Positions 33,098 to 45,143 of a stretch of DNA of 64,000 nucleotides are shown piece by piece. Both the position numbers and the translations under genes were made by a program. The first letter of the stretch is position 1; each line of letters begins with the position of its first letter. Origin of the DNA: Liopterus haemorrhoidalis (taxonomy: Eukaryota > Arthropoda > Insecta > Coleoptera > Dytiscidae); assembly GCA_963971575.1 (NCBI GenBank), contig OZ020618.1, forward strand, positions 29,192,540 to 29,256,539, written 5' to 3'. The notes beneath the pieces were generated by a model. That model was not told the DNA's origin. It made no database searches and saw only the letters and a program-made list of their open reading frames with translations.

Positions 33098-33274
33098 CAG
33101 GACCGTGCGAAGGAAAATCTGCACCTGGGGCAAAGCCTGAATTTGGCGCCACTCCTAACCCTCAATCCCCCTCCTAATCTCCGAAATGTCCGAGGTAGTG
33201 ACGATAGGCGCCCTCTAGTTTAGGAACCTGGGGCCAGTCCCCCCTTCGCTCCCCAACCCTTTCGCACGGCACTG
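33098..33274. mobile_element. hAT MITE, 177 bp
   Basis: Ends CAGGACCGTGCGAAGG / CAGTGCCGTGCGAAAGG, octamers CTATCATG/CCATCATG (7/8). C-rich interior. Confidence 0.78.
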
Positions 33275-33599
33275 CCATCATGTGCCACTGGTATTATATG
33301 TCTGTTATATGTGTGCACTGTCTGTTATAAGTGTATATTTAGCTAATTAAATTTACGTTTTTCTAGAATTTTCTGTTGGTTTACGATGGTAAATTGTTTT
33401 ACATAGTAGTTACTGTAGTACATTAGTAGCCAGTGGTACATTAAGTAACACACACCATGCATATAGCCCTAATACAATACATATGACCTAATATTCTTGA
33501 AAATTGAAGCTTTTATACTACACAGAATTTATATAGACACATGTACTACCGGTGGCCACCAACGATTACACGGAAAGTGTGCGGTGTACCACCGGTGGT

Positions 33600-35180
33600 A
33601 CAAGTTGGCTATTGAAAAATAAAAAGATTTTTGGAAAAGAGAAAAAAATGTTGCCGAACTAAAGAATTCGAGAATTTATGAGTGCTGATATAGTTGAAAA
33701 CATAAGGACAAAACAACTCAGATGGTATGGTCACCAGTGTTGTAATGTATCTAGTTACAAGTATCTAGATACAGTAACTAGATACTTTTTCAAGTATCTA
33801 GATACAAATTAGATACTTTTTGAAATATGTATCTGTATCTGTATCTAGATATTTAAATTTAAGTATCTTGTATCTGTATCTCAGATACTTTGCTCGTTAC
33901 TTTATTTTTATACCGTCATACCGAGCTTATATAATAGTTTAATTATAAATTGTCATTTGGAATATTTTATTTTTGCTAGTATTGGTGACATTATCACTCG
34001 TTTTTCGTAGTTTTTGAACGGCCGTAAAAATACTAGCTATTATATGCAACGCTTAAGGAAAATGGGTCATTATTAATGAAAATTAATTTTTTGAATAAAT
34101 GTTATTGTTCTTTTGATGACCAATTTACTAAAAACATATGAAAAATTATATCCAGACAAGTGGTTTTGTGAGGCTTTAGGCAAGACAAATTAAGGCCCTT
34201 CAAAAGTATCTAGTGATTTAAAGTACACTTTGATAATTTTTTTGAGGCATTTCATCACTTGAGGCCTGGCTCTAGTCCGCCTCACCCAAGGGCTGGTCAT
34301 ACTATTGTGGATATTAAGTTAATTTCCTAATTGAAATCAGTAAGGTAAGTAGCTTTGTTTCCTAAAGGATTTTCCTAAATGGTTTTGTTTATAAATTAAA
34401 TTTGTAAGCAATGTCAAAAAAAAAAAAAAAATCACGTATTTCTTATCAGTAATTTTTTATTAGTGATCAAAAATGATCGCGACATTACAAGAATTCCACT
34501 ACAATTAGGGCTAAAATTTGATTCACAGGAACATTCTCTTAACAAGAACATAGCTGCGCATCTATAAGACTAACATTAGTCTTATAGGTTAGATCATATG
34601 ACTAACATAATACCATACGTTATTTAGTACAAAATTATTCAGTAGAATAGTGTGATACCTTGAGTTTAGTGGGAGTTTTGTAATGTCACGGTCATTTTTG
34701 AACAGCCTGTATAATACTGATTATAATGCGCTGTCTGTTTAATTATAATGCATTGTTAATTGTGAGCTATTATATGTATTTCAATAAAAATTAATTTCTT
34801 AAACATGTTTTTAAATGGTATTTTCATTTTTCAGTGTTTTTTCAAAAGTATCTAGCTGAATCTAGTTACAAAAATATTTGGCATGTATCGTTATCTAGAT
34901 ATTTTTTATAATTCTGTATCTGTATCTAGATATATTTTATCTTAGGTATCTGTATCTGTATCTAGATATTTTTTTAAATGTATCTATTACAATATTGACG
35001 GTCACGTACAACAAATGGGAGATGAATGGTTACTGAAACTAATTAACCAAAACTAGTACCATAAACACCAAAAGCGGGGGGAGAAAAAAGGGACTACTAA
35101 GAAAATGCTGGAATCCGGAATTAAATTCCTCTTCAGTGAAAAGTCTTCTTCAAGTACCTTTCAAGGTATTGATAGGATAG
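33600..35180 (+). pseudogene. C-terminal tail of a LINE reverse transcriptase, split by a hAT insertion
   Basis: Before the insertion: EFMSADIVENIRTKQLRWYG then H; after it: VRYNKWEMNGY and, in shifted frames, a GRRKG-RK-like stretch and LESGIKFLF. The (I)RxxQLRWYGHV motif is the widely conserved tail of many insect LINE RTs. Only ~130 coding bases on each side survive. The hAT element 33735-34997 entered exactly after the glycine-histidine codons. Confidence 0.6.
33735..34997. mobile_element. hAT element with GTATCTAGATAC subterminal arrays
   Basis: Ends CAGTGTTGTAATGTATC / CAATATTGTAATAGATAC, octamers ATGGTCAC/ACGGTCAC (7/8). 1263 bp. Both subterminal 200-bp regions are packed with GTATCTAGATAC-type palindromes and half-sites, presumably transposase-binding sites. 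No transposase frame in between. Confidence 0.8.
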
Positions 35181-35380
35181 ATAACAGTGACGCTGGTATT
35201 CTATTCTGGTAATTAGTCCGTCTAATAACTTGTTGTTGTACTCTTTTGTAGTTTCTAAAATAATGTAGCTAAGATGTAGATAAGTTAGCTATGTTCTGAA
35301 AATCATCAAAGTGATATAGGCGCGCACCCAGAACATTATCTCGGGGCACAGGAGACTTCCATGTACATACATATGTATAC

Positions 35381-35609
35381 CAAGGCTGCGCAAGAGGGTG
35401 AGGCGAAAGAGGCACTCGTCACACCTTTCGTGGCAAAAAGGGGCCCCAGAACTGGAAAAAGAGGCGTCAGAACTGAAAAAAGGGCGTATTTTTTCCTCAT
35501 TACTTGAGTTTTGATTGGTGTTTCCTTTTTCTGCCCACATATAATGTTTTTATGTGGGCGCTGTTAGTATGGTCTGCCTTAGGCGCCAAAATTGTTCGAC
35601 ACTGCCCGG
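35381..35609. mobile_element. hAT MITE, 229 bp
   Basis: Flanked by a perfect octamer ATGTATAC (35373-35380 and 35610-35617); ends CAAGGCTGCGCAAG / CCGGGCAGTGTCGAA are only loosely inverted. It contains fragments of the 'ggcgcc/aaaagg' MITE sequence. Confidence 0.65.
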
Positions 35610-35679
35610 ATGTATACCGAATTATTACTACGCCCTCTCTAAATGTGCGTCTAGTAGAATAAAACACTATACTGAAAAT

Positions 35680-35837
35680 TAATGGCGCAGTAATCGGTGG
35701 TGTAGAGTGTGCGGTGGACAAGGACCCACGATCCAAATGGGGGAAAATAGTATGAAAATAACGACTGGCAAGTCCTTGCCGGAAGGTGCAACAACCCTGC
35801 TAGTACACGCGCCTGGTCACTTCTTGTTACGCCACTG
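35680..35837. mobile_element. hAT MITE, 158 bp
   Basis: Right end (reverse) CAGTGGCGTAACAAG, left TAATGGCGCAGTAATC, octamers CTGAAAAT/TTGAAAAT (7/8). Left terminus mutated. Confidence 0.6.
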
Positions 35838-36353
35838 TTGAAAATGGTATGAAAATAGCAACACAAAATATGTTTGACTTCAAAATTGACAACAATTTTG
35901 GTTGTTATAAATCAATATTCAGTTCAGAAGTTATGCCCTAACATTGTAAACTATTGCTGCTGTGTTTCGGCAAACCACATAAATTTCGTAAAGCGCTCGT
36001 GAATAAATAACAGATATTATCATGCTCGTTCATTGGCAGAACAGGCATTTACTGAAAATGCTTGCGGTTTAAATTACAACTGTTTAATGAACAATTAAGT
36101 ATGGGTTTGTCTGCGAGATTATTTTCAAATTATCACATTTTTTGTATTTCCAGTAACATCAATTTTCCTCCTCCCCTTGCAAATTTTCTTTGGCACCCGT
36201 ACAGATTTAACCTGTTCAACCCATTCAAGCTGCCACTGACTCGGCCTTATGTTCAAAACAAAACTCCTCTACAGGAATACCAAGATTAGGCTCTCTCAGG
36301 TTAGAGTATGTGTCACGCTATGTATGACTCCATGACAAATCTATTTCGTAATT

Positions 36354-36680
36354 ATGTGTGTGCCGGAGCTCCATATCCGTATCGGCGGATGATCCGCAAA
36401 AAAATAAAAATCCGTATCCATTTCTCCACGGCGGATCTTAAACGGATCTCATAGAGATACATTTGACTAAAAGTCCGCAAGCTTTTATTATAACTAAAAG
36501 CTTGCATCTAAAAATGCTCAAGGAGTAAATTTTACTTTGACGTTTAAATTCATATTTAGTCGAGCATCATATTACTTACCGGTGGTTTTAGAACAGTCTG
36601 GTAAACATTAAATTTTGGAGTAAAAATAATCAAAGACAATGAGTCAATTAAATTGTGTGTCTGGGTATGAACACAGAGAA
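36354..36680. repeat. truncated copy of the 53698-54685 hAT element
   Basis: Reverse-complement homologous to about 54340-54683 of that element: GTGTGCCGGAGCTCC end, cggat-rich palindromic subterminal repeats, then 'ctcaaggagtaaattttac' and 'tgtgtctgggtatgaacac'. The other end is missing. Confidence 0.75.
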
Positions 36681-37089
36681 AGAGCTAAAAATTATCCGTC
36701 CTGACTAGAATCGTAGGTTTTAAAATTCCGTCAACACATCGAAACGTTGTTATACTATTTCTATTGCTCTTATAGCATCTGATTTTGGAAGAGGTATCAT
36801 ATAATTTTGTTGTGTTTTCATATCCTTTTTCCTTATTTCTAGTCTTTCACTTGGAGGTGTGACAGTAGTATTCTTCGATCAATATCCCCATCACTATATT
36901 GCTGCTCGATGTTCAATCAATATTTTTGTTACTATTCATTGTTATCGAGTGTGTTATTGATTTTTTAACTAAATAAGATCCACCAAACCTTAGTACAGTC
37001 AAGCCTGCTAATGTGACCACGTGTGTAAGGTTGCCTGCTTAAATTGCCCATTGTTTGCTCCTTCCTACATCTACATCCCTATTTCTATG

Positions 37090-37362
37090 CAGAGCCGTAA
37101 CAATGTTTTTGGCGCCCTTGGCAAATAAAGTAAATTGATAAAAGTTACCTCCCCAAATCCAAGTGATGAGCACAAAAAAAGGTCCTCATTCCCCAAATCC
37201 AAATGATGAGAAAAAAAGGTCCTTGCTACATAATTCCAAGTGATGTGAAATACTTTTAATGACCAAATATACACAATGGCACCCCTCATCAGGCCACGCG
37301 CCCCTCGTCAAACCTCGCGCTCATGGCAAGTTCCCCGATGCCAACCCGTTGCTACGGCTCTG
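37090..37362. mobile_element. hAT MITE, 273 bp, carrying the minisatellite motif
   Basis: Ends CAGAGCCGTAACAATG / CAGAGCCGTAGCAACG, perfect octamer TTTCTATG (37082-37089 and 37363-37370). It contains two to three ~40-bp repeats of 'ccaaatccaagtgatgag.aaaaaaaggtcct'. Confidence 0.87.
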
Positions 37363-37370
37363 TTTCTATG

Positions 37371-39650
37371 TAAGGTGGCCACTTTGATTTGGTTCCTCTG
37401 GTTGTCACTTTAACCAAATTTGACTAGATTGGAATATAAAATAGTATCCTAAATCTTCGATCCCTTCCAAGTAAACAGCAAATAAAAAAGGTGCAATGAA
37501 AATATTCGAGTACTGTATGGATAGAGTACGTAATGAAAGTCAAAGAGGATAGAGGCAAGTATTGTTATAAGATACCTGAAATTTTCTTACATGTAACAGA
37601 GCAAGTTGGCGGCCTTGCGTGATTGAGCCGAAAAGTCAATCCAATTAACAGTGCCTAAGAAGTGCGAGAGGGATTGAAATTGTCAAACGTGAATATTTTT
37701 GTCTGCATCTCAAATTGTATATCGTTGGTAACATGAATATAGAAAAGACAATTTATCTCTATATTTACCTTCTATTTTATAATGATTGGAGGTGATTTAA
37801 TAGGCTGCTTTCAGATCATGTTTTATATCTTTGAAATGACGTAGATTTGTATGTATCGAATAGATGCAGATCGGTTATCGAACGTCAATTATTTGCACTG
37901 TCAATTATCCGAACCACTGACGCAAAAATATAGATCTACTTTTACTCTATTGTTTGTTATGTTGAAGTAGTACTGTAGCTTGTCGTACCATAGGGATACG
38001 ATATTCCTTTCAATTATTTTTTATACTAGATGTACTTACCTACTTTATACTTGAAAATCTAGGAGATGCCTTGGGCACTGTCCATTAATAGCACGTAATT
38101 ACACTCTGTTTTGTATAAAATGCCGATTATTATGTATGTTAAATGAAAAATGACATCGGCCGAAAAGTGGAACAAAAGTGTTCAATTTCAGACCATTGAC
38201 GTAAAGCGAATTTATTCTCAAAGCGAACCAAATTCTGTTTATTAGTTGTCGATATCTATATATAACTAACATTAATGTATAACAAACATGCCCAAACTGT
38301 GGCTCGCGAACTGTATGCGGCTCACAGTTTTTCTATGGTATTTTTAACAATAAAAGAAATAATTAACAGGTATGATTAAAACAAAATGATAATCTAAACA
38401 TAAAAAAGGCTTTAATATAATCTCAAAAATTATAATAAATCCATTTTCATTTGAAATTATTGAAGACAAGTTCGATATTTCCTAACACGGCAAATTTGTA
38501 CATATTACTAGTATACTTTAATTTACTTTTGCGGCACACCAGGGGTCGGGCCTCTCTGGCTAAAATACGGATATGCTGATAACACTCAGGAAAGTCTAAG
38601 CTATACATCTTTGAAAGAATTTTTCAAATCGGTTTGGTAGTTTTTAAGATCATCCAGAAGACACTAAAAAATTAGCAGCTTTATAATGTAATAATCTAGA
38701 TATAGATAATTCAAATAATTATAAGATACATAAGCGTTCAATAGTGTGTTGAGTTCTAATAAATTAGAATGGAAACCAGGTAGTAAATTTTAAGTTTTTA
38801 ACAAAAATATGTAGGTGTATACTCAGACCAGAAACCATGATGGACACGTTCATTTACTTCAAAATATGTGTCAAATAAAGTTTAATTTTTTTCTCGATTA
38901 AATCGTTAATCGAATAAATTTACTAAACGAGATACTTTTAACTGATTCAACGTCAGTTTAAAGCGATGATGACGAATTTATCATGGATTATTTGAATAGG
39001 ACAGTTTCGCGCCAATAATAAAATGGAGGTGAGTAAAAAACCGAGAAAAGTCAGGATTCTATCTTGGTTGTTTTAATTAGTAATCAATCTATCAATCTTC
39101 AACAACCACGTTCCGTATATAAAATTTTTCAGCAATTTTGAATTTTTTGATCGAAAAACCTTACTCTTGATTGAAAGCTGGCATTTACCGTACATACTAT
39201 GTATGTTTATCTAAACATGTTCGTATTCTTACAAGTGTAATCAACAAGGTTATGCAGCATTTTCTGCACAATTATTTCTGTCAGAAAAACCTGTGGTTAA
39301 TTTTTGACTTCTTATTGTAGATACCTTGGTTTTACTATCATTTGTTATCTATGATAAACGGACACATGAGATATGAAAGCTGCTTTGAAATGCACATTCA
39401 AGAATTCAATTACTGCGTATTTCAGTTCAGAATTATTCATATATTCTCCATAAATTTCAGAATACTGCACCACAGGTAAAACTTTCAACAAACTGCACTA
39501 CAAAGTTGTGTATCTGCGGATATTTACTGCGTTGTGTTGATTTAAACTTTTGTACTTGAAATTTTTCATCCAAAACTGCAATTATGTGTAAATCAGAATA
39601 GGGCAATTTTGAACAATATTTGTAATTTCATAATAATTAATTCCAATAAA
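37371..39650. other. intronic DNA, no gene
   Basis: AT-rich LPCAT intron. 38287-38560 resembles a decayed hAT MITE ('gcccaaactgtggctcgcg' end). Otherwise nothing recognisable. Confidence 0.45.
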
Positions 39651-40004
39651 ATTCATATATGAAAAAAAGTTATATAAGATATGAAGTGAGTAGCAGGTGA
39701 TTCTTTGTATCCATAGCAATATCCAGGTAATCCAAAAATTTAGTACATATTTTTCATCTTATCATACATTAATACTTCAGTAAAACTCACCCTATTCATT
39801 CCTACAGTCAAAATTCACTTACATCGCTCATAAATAACACTTACACATAACCACATTTCTCCACACACTACAACCGTCAGCACAAGTGTACGGACAAGTC
39901 GGAGCACTTGTCAAGTGCAACCTGCACATTTTCGGCAGGTCACTTGAACAAGACAATGAACGAACTTGTAGCTACAAACTAGCGCGGAATATTTAAAATA
40001 AAAA

Positions 40005-41438
40005 ATGTCTATTAATTCAACCAAAAATAGTCAAATCAACCAAACCAACATGCAAAAGTACAACCAACAAATCAATCAAACAAATACAACCCAAAATAAA
40101 ACTTTCGCCAATGTGGCCAGCACAAATAGTCGTAAATACCCTAACAAGAATCAGGCAATTATTATCAAACCCATAGACACCATACCAATTGAAGAATACA
40201 TCTATAAAATCGGAGACATCGTAGGCGAAGAAAATATCACCCACATATGTAAGCTATCAAATAATAGATTATGTCTTTATTTGGCTACCAAAGAGCTGAC
40301 AGATAAATTCATTCAAGAGCACAATACAATTGTAATTAATGACATATTAGTGGAGGTACGGCGATATGTGAATACCGCACAACGCGTCATACTCTCTAAT
40401 GTATGCCCATCAATACCAGACATAATAATAGAAAATGAAATGATTAAATGTGGTATAAAAATAGTTTCCCCAATTACGCATTTGAAATTCAGTTTATCAT
40501 TAAAAAAAACATACTGGCATATACTTAGCTCACGTAGACAAGTATTCATTCCACATGACATGGAAACCGAACTGCCCAGCCATATCAACATAGTATTTGA
40601 AGATACGGACTATAAAATATATCTAGCGCTGGACACCACATGTTTTGCATGCAAGCAGAAGGGGCACATAGCAAGTAGATGTCCGACTAAAGAACAAACA
40701 TCAAGGATGACCCAAAACTCGAATACTGCCACAACAGACAATGACAACATTCATTCTGCAGACATCGCCAATTTATCAGAGAGTGTAAAAATTGATGATG
40801 CCTCTGTGACACGTGAAATAGTAGACACAAACGACACAGTAGTAACTAAGCAAAGTATTCTAGGAAACCCTGAAAACACAAAAATAAATGAAGGAAAAAA
40901 CCAAACAGATAACGAAATCAAAACAAATGAAGAAACAAGCAAACCAACCAAACGTACAGCCCAAGCACTAAGTAGCTTAGATGACGAATGTATTAGTGAA
41001 ACGCAAGAGGACACCAACTTAGAAGATACTAACAATGTAAATGAAAATAAAACAAATTCAAAAAATAAAAAGAAGCAAAAAACTAAGAAAATTAGATCCA
41101 GTAGATCTCCTAGTCCAGCAAGTGATACATCAATAACATTAGAAGAGGTGCTGGAACCAGTAAAAACCCAGATGGAATCTTACCCGGCGCTATATTCTGT
41201 ATCTTTTAGTGTAGTGCACGACTTCTTACAGGAATCACAAAACTCGACAGAATATCTCGAAATCGCCGAAAAATACACAAAAGATACAAGTGGCTTACTG
41301 CTAACGCTAAAAGACGTGCAACAATATTTTCCATGCAGGTCATCAAAAAACAAAATAACGCGACTAACCAATAAATATAGAGAATTAATTAATAAACAAG
41401 TTTCACAATCGCCCAAACAAGGCCCACCCCCACAGTAA
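40005..41438 (+). CDS. LINE ORF1: nucleic-acid-binding gag-like protein
   Basis: 477 residues, uninterrupted. It starts with an N/Q/T-rich low-complexity region (residues 1-45), followed by a folded region (about 48-205) with the VILSNVCPSIPDIIIENEMI segment typical of LINE ORF1 proteins. A single CCHC zinc knuckle, CFACKQKGHIASRC, lies near residue 213. The C-terminal half is acidic, low-complexity, then lysine-rich (KKKQKTKK near 360) and ends in a short helical domain. It coats the element RNA. It ends TAA TAG, 27 nt before ORF2 and in the same frame. Confidence 0.9.
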   Translation: MSINSTKNSQINQTNMQKYNQQINQTNTTQNKTFANVASTNSRKYPNKNQAIIIKPIDTIPIEEYIYKIGDIVGEENITHICKLSNNRLCLYLATKELTDKFIQEHNTIVINDILVEVRRYVNTAQRVILSNVCPSIPDIIIENEMIKCGIKIVSPITHLKFSLSLKKTYWHILSSRRQVFIPHDMETELPSHINIVFEDTDYKIYLALDTTCFACKQKGHIASRCPTKEQTSRMTQNSNTATTDNDNIHSADIANLSESVKIDDASVTREIVDTNDTVVTKQSILGNPENTKINEGKNQTDNEIKTNEETSKPTKRTAQALSSLDDECISETQEDTNLEDTNNVNENKTNSKNKKKQKTKKIRSSRSPSPASDTSITLEEVLEPVKTQMESYPALYSVSFSVVHDFLQESQNSTEYLEIAEKYTKDTSGLLLTLKDVQQYFPCRSSKNKITRLTNKYRELINKQVSQSPKQGPPPQ

Positions 41439-41465
41439 TAGGAATATAAGTAAATAATAATAAAA

Positions 41466-44400
41466 ATGTCTATGTTACAGTGGAATTTAAACGGTCTAAA
41501 ATCACATTTACCTGAACTACAACAGCTTATTAGAACTGTTGAACCAATATACATATGCCTACAGGAAACACGTCTAAACGAACAACAAAACATAAATATA
41601 CGGGGATACAAGGGCTTTAGAAAAGACCGTCTAAATGCTAATATAGCAAGCGGAGGCGTCACAATATTGGTCAAGAACTCCATAGTAGCAGACGAGATAA
41701 ACCTAAATACGGACTTAGAAGCGATCGCGATATCCACACATATTCCCAATTTCACGAAAATTACAATATGTAACCTATACCTTCCTCCAAACTTTTCTTT
41801 CTCTTTAAATCAACTAGAATCCCTCTTACAGCAGCTTCCTTCCCCCGTCCTATTAGTAGGAGATTTAAACAGCCACAACATCTTATGGGGATCTGACAAG
41901 ACTGATACCAGAGGACGAAAAATCGAAAAAATCATTGACGATAACAGAATTCTATTAAATGATTTCTCACACACACATTTTTGCTCCAGATCTGGCACAT
42001 TCTCGAACATCGATTTATCAATCTGTGATGCGGCTCTAGCTCCAAGTATTACGTGGGAAACTTTACAACACATATACAGCCTCGGTCATTTCCCCATCAA
42101 GATATCCTTCCCTCAAACTTCAGTACCTAAACAATCCATTCAAAGATGGAATATAAAAAAAGCTAACTGGGAAGAGTATAAAAAGGCGTGTAAATTAAAT
42201 ATTATTGATATTGCCGAAAATATTAACATCAACATAACAATACGAAACCTAACCGAACACATAAGTAAAGCCGCCCAGGAAAATATAGGTTACAAGAAAC
42301 AACATAGCAAGAAAAATGCGCCGTGGTGGAACACACAATGTACGGATGTAACGAAGAGATTAAAGAAAGATCTAAATAAATACAAAAGAACAAAATTACT
42401 GGAAGATCTAATTACTCTAAAGCAGAGCAGAGCAAAAGCTAGAAGAACAATACTGTGCAGCAAAAGAAAATCTTGGGAGAATTATACTAGCACTATTACA
42501 AGTTCAACAACACCAGCTGAAGTATGGAACAAAATTAGAAAAATAAAAGGAGCAAGAACTAACACCATGACCACAGCACTAATTGAAAACGGACAAGTCA
42601 TAACATCGGATGAACAGATAGCTGAATGTTTTGCTAATGCCTTTCAATTCAACTCGAGCAACCAAAACTACAGTCAAGAATTTCTAGAACACAAAGTAAC
42701 TGTAGAAAGCCACGATTTTATAATTGAAGACACCGAAGATGACATTAACAAACCATTCACTATAGAAGAACTACGCTCGGCAATAAATGACATGAAAGAT
42801 AACAAATGCCCAGGGCCAGATGGAATAAGCACTGAACTGATCAAACAACTACCGGAAGAAACGATAAAGTACCTACTACATCTTTACAACTACATGTGGT
42901 CACAGGATATCTATCCAGAACAATGGAGGGAGGTTGTAACATTTCCCATTCTCAAACCTCATAAATCCAAAACGAACACCGACAACTACAGACCAATCTC
43001 AGCAGCAAACAACCTGAGTAAACTTTGGCAAAAAATGGTAAATAAACGATTTATGTGGTATCTGGAAAACCGTAAAATCCTCTCCCAATATCAATCAGGA
43101 TTTCGAAAAGATCGATCGACAACAGACAATCTACTGTATCTGTCCAACGAAATAGAAAGAGCTTTTCAGAATAGACAAAACACGATAGCCATATTCTTTG
43201 ACCTTAAGAAAGCTTATGATATGACGTGGAGACGACATATTCTAGAATCCTTGAAATCTTGTGGATTAAAAGGACACATTGTTAAATATACAGAAAATTT
43301 CCTCCAAAATCGTAAATTCCGAGTGTTCGCAAATGGTTATTATTCTGAAGAGAAAACTCAAGTAAACGGAGTACCACAGGGAGAAATATATAGTGTTAGT
43401 CTTTTCCTAATCGCTATAAATAAAATTATAGATCAAATTAGAAGCCCTGTTAAAGCCAGTTTATTTGCAGACGATCTAGTTATCTTCTGCAGTGGTAAAA
43501 ACCTTCTCACAATACAACACCACTTGCAACAAGCTATAAAGACGTTAACAGACTGGACAAACAAAACTGGCTTTCAATTTGCAACAACCAAAACTAAAGC
43601 AGTACATTTTGTGAGAAGACAATACAACAACTTCAATCCAAGATTAATAATAAATAATAGAGCCGTAGAATACGTTGACGAAATCAAATTCCTCGGGGTG
43701 ACTTTTGACAAAAAATTGCGCTGGAAGCCTCATCTGACATACCTAAAAAAAGAATGTGCACAAAGGTTAAACATACTAAAAACCCTAAGTCACCACAAAT
43801 GGGGAGCAGACAGAGAAATCCTTTTAAGAATATACAAGGCTCTTATTAGGTCAAAGCTAGAATATGGTTGTACTATATTTTATAATGCAAAACACAGCTA
43901 CATAAAACAAATTGAGCCTATACAGAACGCCGCAATAAGAATTGCCACAGGTGCCCTGCGTACAACTCCAATATCCAGCTTACTGTGTGAATCTAACAAT
44001 ATCCCTCTAGAACATCGCAGAACTCAGCTTGTTATTAATTACATAACAAATCTGGCCTCCAGACAAGATATTCCAGCACATAAAGAAATTTTCGTGAGAG
44101 ATGAAGTCCTACACGTGCATGACTACACCCCGTCACTGAACAAAATCACACAAAAACTATTAGATCACAACATCAACATCTCAAATTCCTTTCCACAATA
44201 TCCCAACAAATACCCCCCCTGGATCGTTAAAAACCCCAAATATAACCTATCCTTAACCCAATATCCCAAAGAATCCACTAATCCCGAAATATATAGATCC
44301 TTGTACCGAGAAATCCAACAAGACCACAAAGAATACCACGCTATTTTCACTGACGGGTCAATAATAAACAATAAAACAGGTGCCGCTATAGTGGTTAACA

Positions 44401-45143
44401 ACAGAATAAACAAATACCATCTACCGGATCACACAAACATATTTACCGCAGAAGCCTACGCTATACTAGAAGCTACCGAATTCATCCGATCCAACAGCCA
44501 GGGGCACACAAAATACGCAATATTCAGTGATTCTATGAGCATCATCCAAAGCCTTCAACAACTGTACCCTCGAAACCCTATCATCACCAAAATCAAAGAC
44601 AACATCAACGACATAATTAATATGGGCAAAAAAATAATAATAATCTGGATCCCATCCCATGTGGGCATTGATGGTAACGAGAAAGCAGATAAGGCAGCGA
44701 AAGAAGCAACAACAGAAGAGATAGTGCAAGTGCAGATGCATCTCGTAGACACAAAGTCACAAGTGAAAAACAACATTCTTGCAAAATGGAAGGAAGAATG
44801 GAGGAACATCCAAAACAACCACCTTAGAACCATCAAAGAAGAGGCCAAATTGTGGGAATTTAGACAAAACAGAAAGGACCAAACAATATTGACAAGACTG
44901 CGACATGGACACACCTTGCTGACCCATAAGTATATTTTTGAGAAATCTGACCCCAGCACTTGTACTGACTGCCAAGTACGATTAACAGTGGATCATATCA
45001 TAATCTCCTGTCCAAAATATAATGCTGAGAGAATTAAAAACAATATACCGACAACAATAAAACAAGCACTGGCTCCAACCAAGAATTCAGAAGATCAGAC
45101 GCTTCAATTCCTCAGAGACATCAACATCTCCCACCTAATATAA
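41466..45143 (+). CDS. LINE ORF2: endonuclease, reverse transcriptase, RNase H (I/Nimb-like)
   Basis: 1225 residues, uninterrupted. Endonuclease (about 1-220): QWNLNG at the start, QETRL near 35, GDLNSHN near 131. Reverse transcriptase (about 450-760): GFRKDRST, FFDLKKAYD, GVPQGEIYSV near 634 and the catalytic FADD near 667. RNase H (about 955-1085): FTDGS near 961, AEAYA near 994, FSDS near 1020, DGNEKAD near 1070, all four acidic residues present. A CX2CX7HX4C zinc motif (CTDCQVRLTVDHIIISC) follows near 1165. This domain order defines I-superclade LINEs. The usual GVPQGS(V)L is GVPQGEIYSV here, which could be a family trait or a lesion. ORF2 follows ORF1 in frame after TAA TAG ... TAA, so re-initiation or readthrough is needed. 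Confidence 0.94.
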   Translation: MSMLQWNLNGLKSHLPELQQLIRTVEPIYICLQETRLNEQQNINIRGYKGFRKDRLNANIASGGVTILVKNSIVADEINLNTDLEAIAISTHIPNFTKITICNLYLPPNFSFSLNQLESLLQQLPSPVLLVGDLNSHNILWGSDKTDTRGRKIEKIIDDNRILLNDFSHTHFCSRSGTFSNIDLSICDAALAPSITWETLQHIYSLGHFPIKISFPQTSVPKQSIQRWNIKKANWEEYKKACKLNIIDIAENININITIRNLTEHISKAAQENIGYKKQHSKKNAPWWNTQCTDVTKRLKKDLNKYKRTKLLEDLITLKQSRAKARRTILCSKRKSWENYTSTITSSTTPAEVWNKIRKIKGARTNTMTTALIENGQVITSDEQIAECFANAFQFNSSNQNYSQEFLEHKVTVESHDFIIEDTEDDINKPFTIEELRSAINDMKDNKCPGPDGISTELIKQLPEETIKYLLHLYNYMWSQDIYPEQWREVVTFPILKPHKSKTNTDNYRPISAANNLSKLWQKMVNKRFMWYLENRKILSQYQSGFRKDRSTTDNLLYLSNEIERAFQNRQNTIAIFFDLKKAYDMTWRRHILESLKSCGLKGHIVKYTENFLQNRKFRVFANGYYSEEKTQVNGVPQGEIYSVSLFLIAINKIIDQIRSPVKASLFADDLVIFCSGKNLLTIQHHLQQAIKTLTDWTNKTGFQFATTKTKAVHFVRRQYNNFNPRLIINNRAVEYVDEIKFLGVTFDKKLRWKPHLTYLKKECAQRLNILKTLSHHKWGADREILLRIYKALIRSKLEYGCTIFYNAKHSYIKQIEPIQNAAIRIATGALRTTPISSLLCESNNIPLEHRRTQLVINYITNLASRQDIPAHKEIFVRDEVLHVHDYTPSLNKITQKLLDHNINISNSFPQYPNKYPPWIVKNPKYNLSLTQYPKESTNPEIYRSLYREIQQDHKEYHAIFTDGSIINNKTGAAIVVNNRINKYHLPDHTNIFTAEAYAILEATEFIRSNSQGHTKYAIFSDSMSIIQSLQQLYPRNPIITKIKDNINDIINMGKKIIIIWIPSHVGIDGNEKADKAAKEATTEEIVQVQMHLVDTKSQVKNNILAKWKEEWRNIQNNHLRTIKEEAKLWEFRQNRKDQTILTRLRHGHTLLTHKYIFEKSDPSTCTDCQVRLTVDHIIISCPKYNAERIKNNIPTTIKQALAPTKNSEDQTLQFLRDINISHLI

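Noticed and set aside
38990..39060. Possible first exon on the plus strand (ATGGAG followed by GTGAGT)
   Set aside because: No downstream exon, no promoter evidence; an ATG next to a donor-like hexamer is expected by chance.
41180..41755. 191-codon antisense frame
   Set aside because: It is the shadow of the LINE ORF1/ORF2 on the opposite strand; no recognisable motif.
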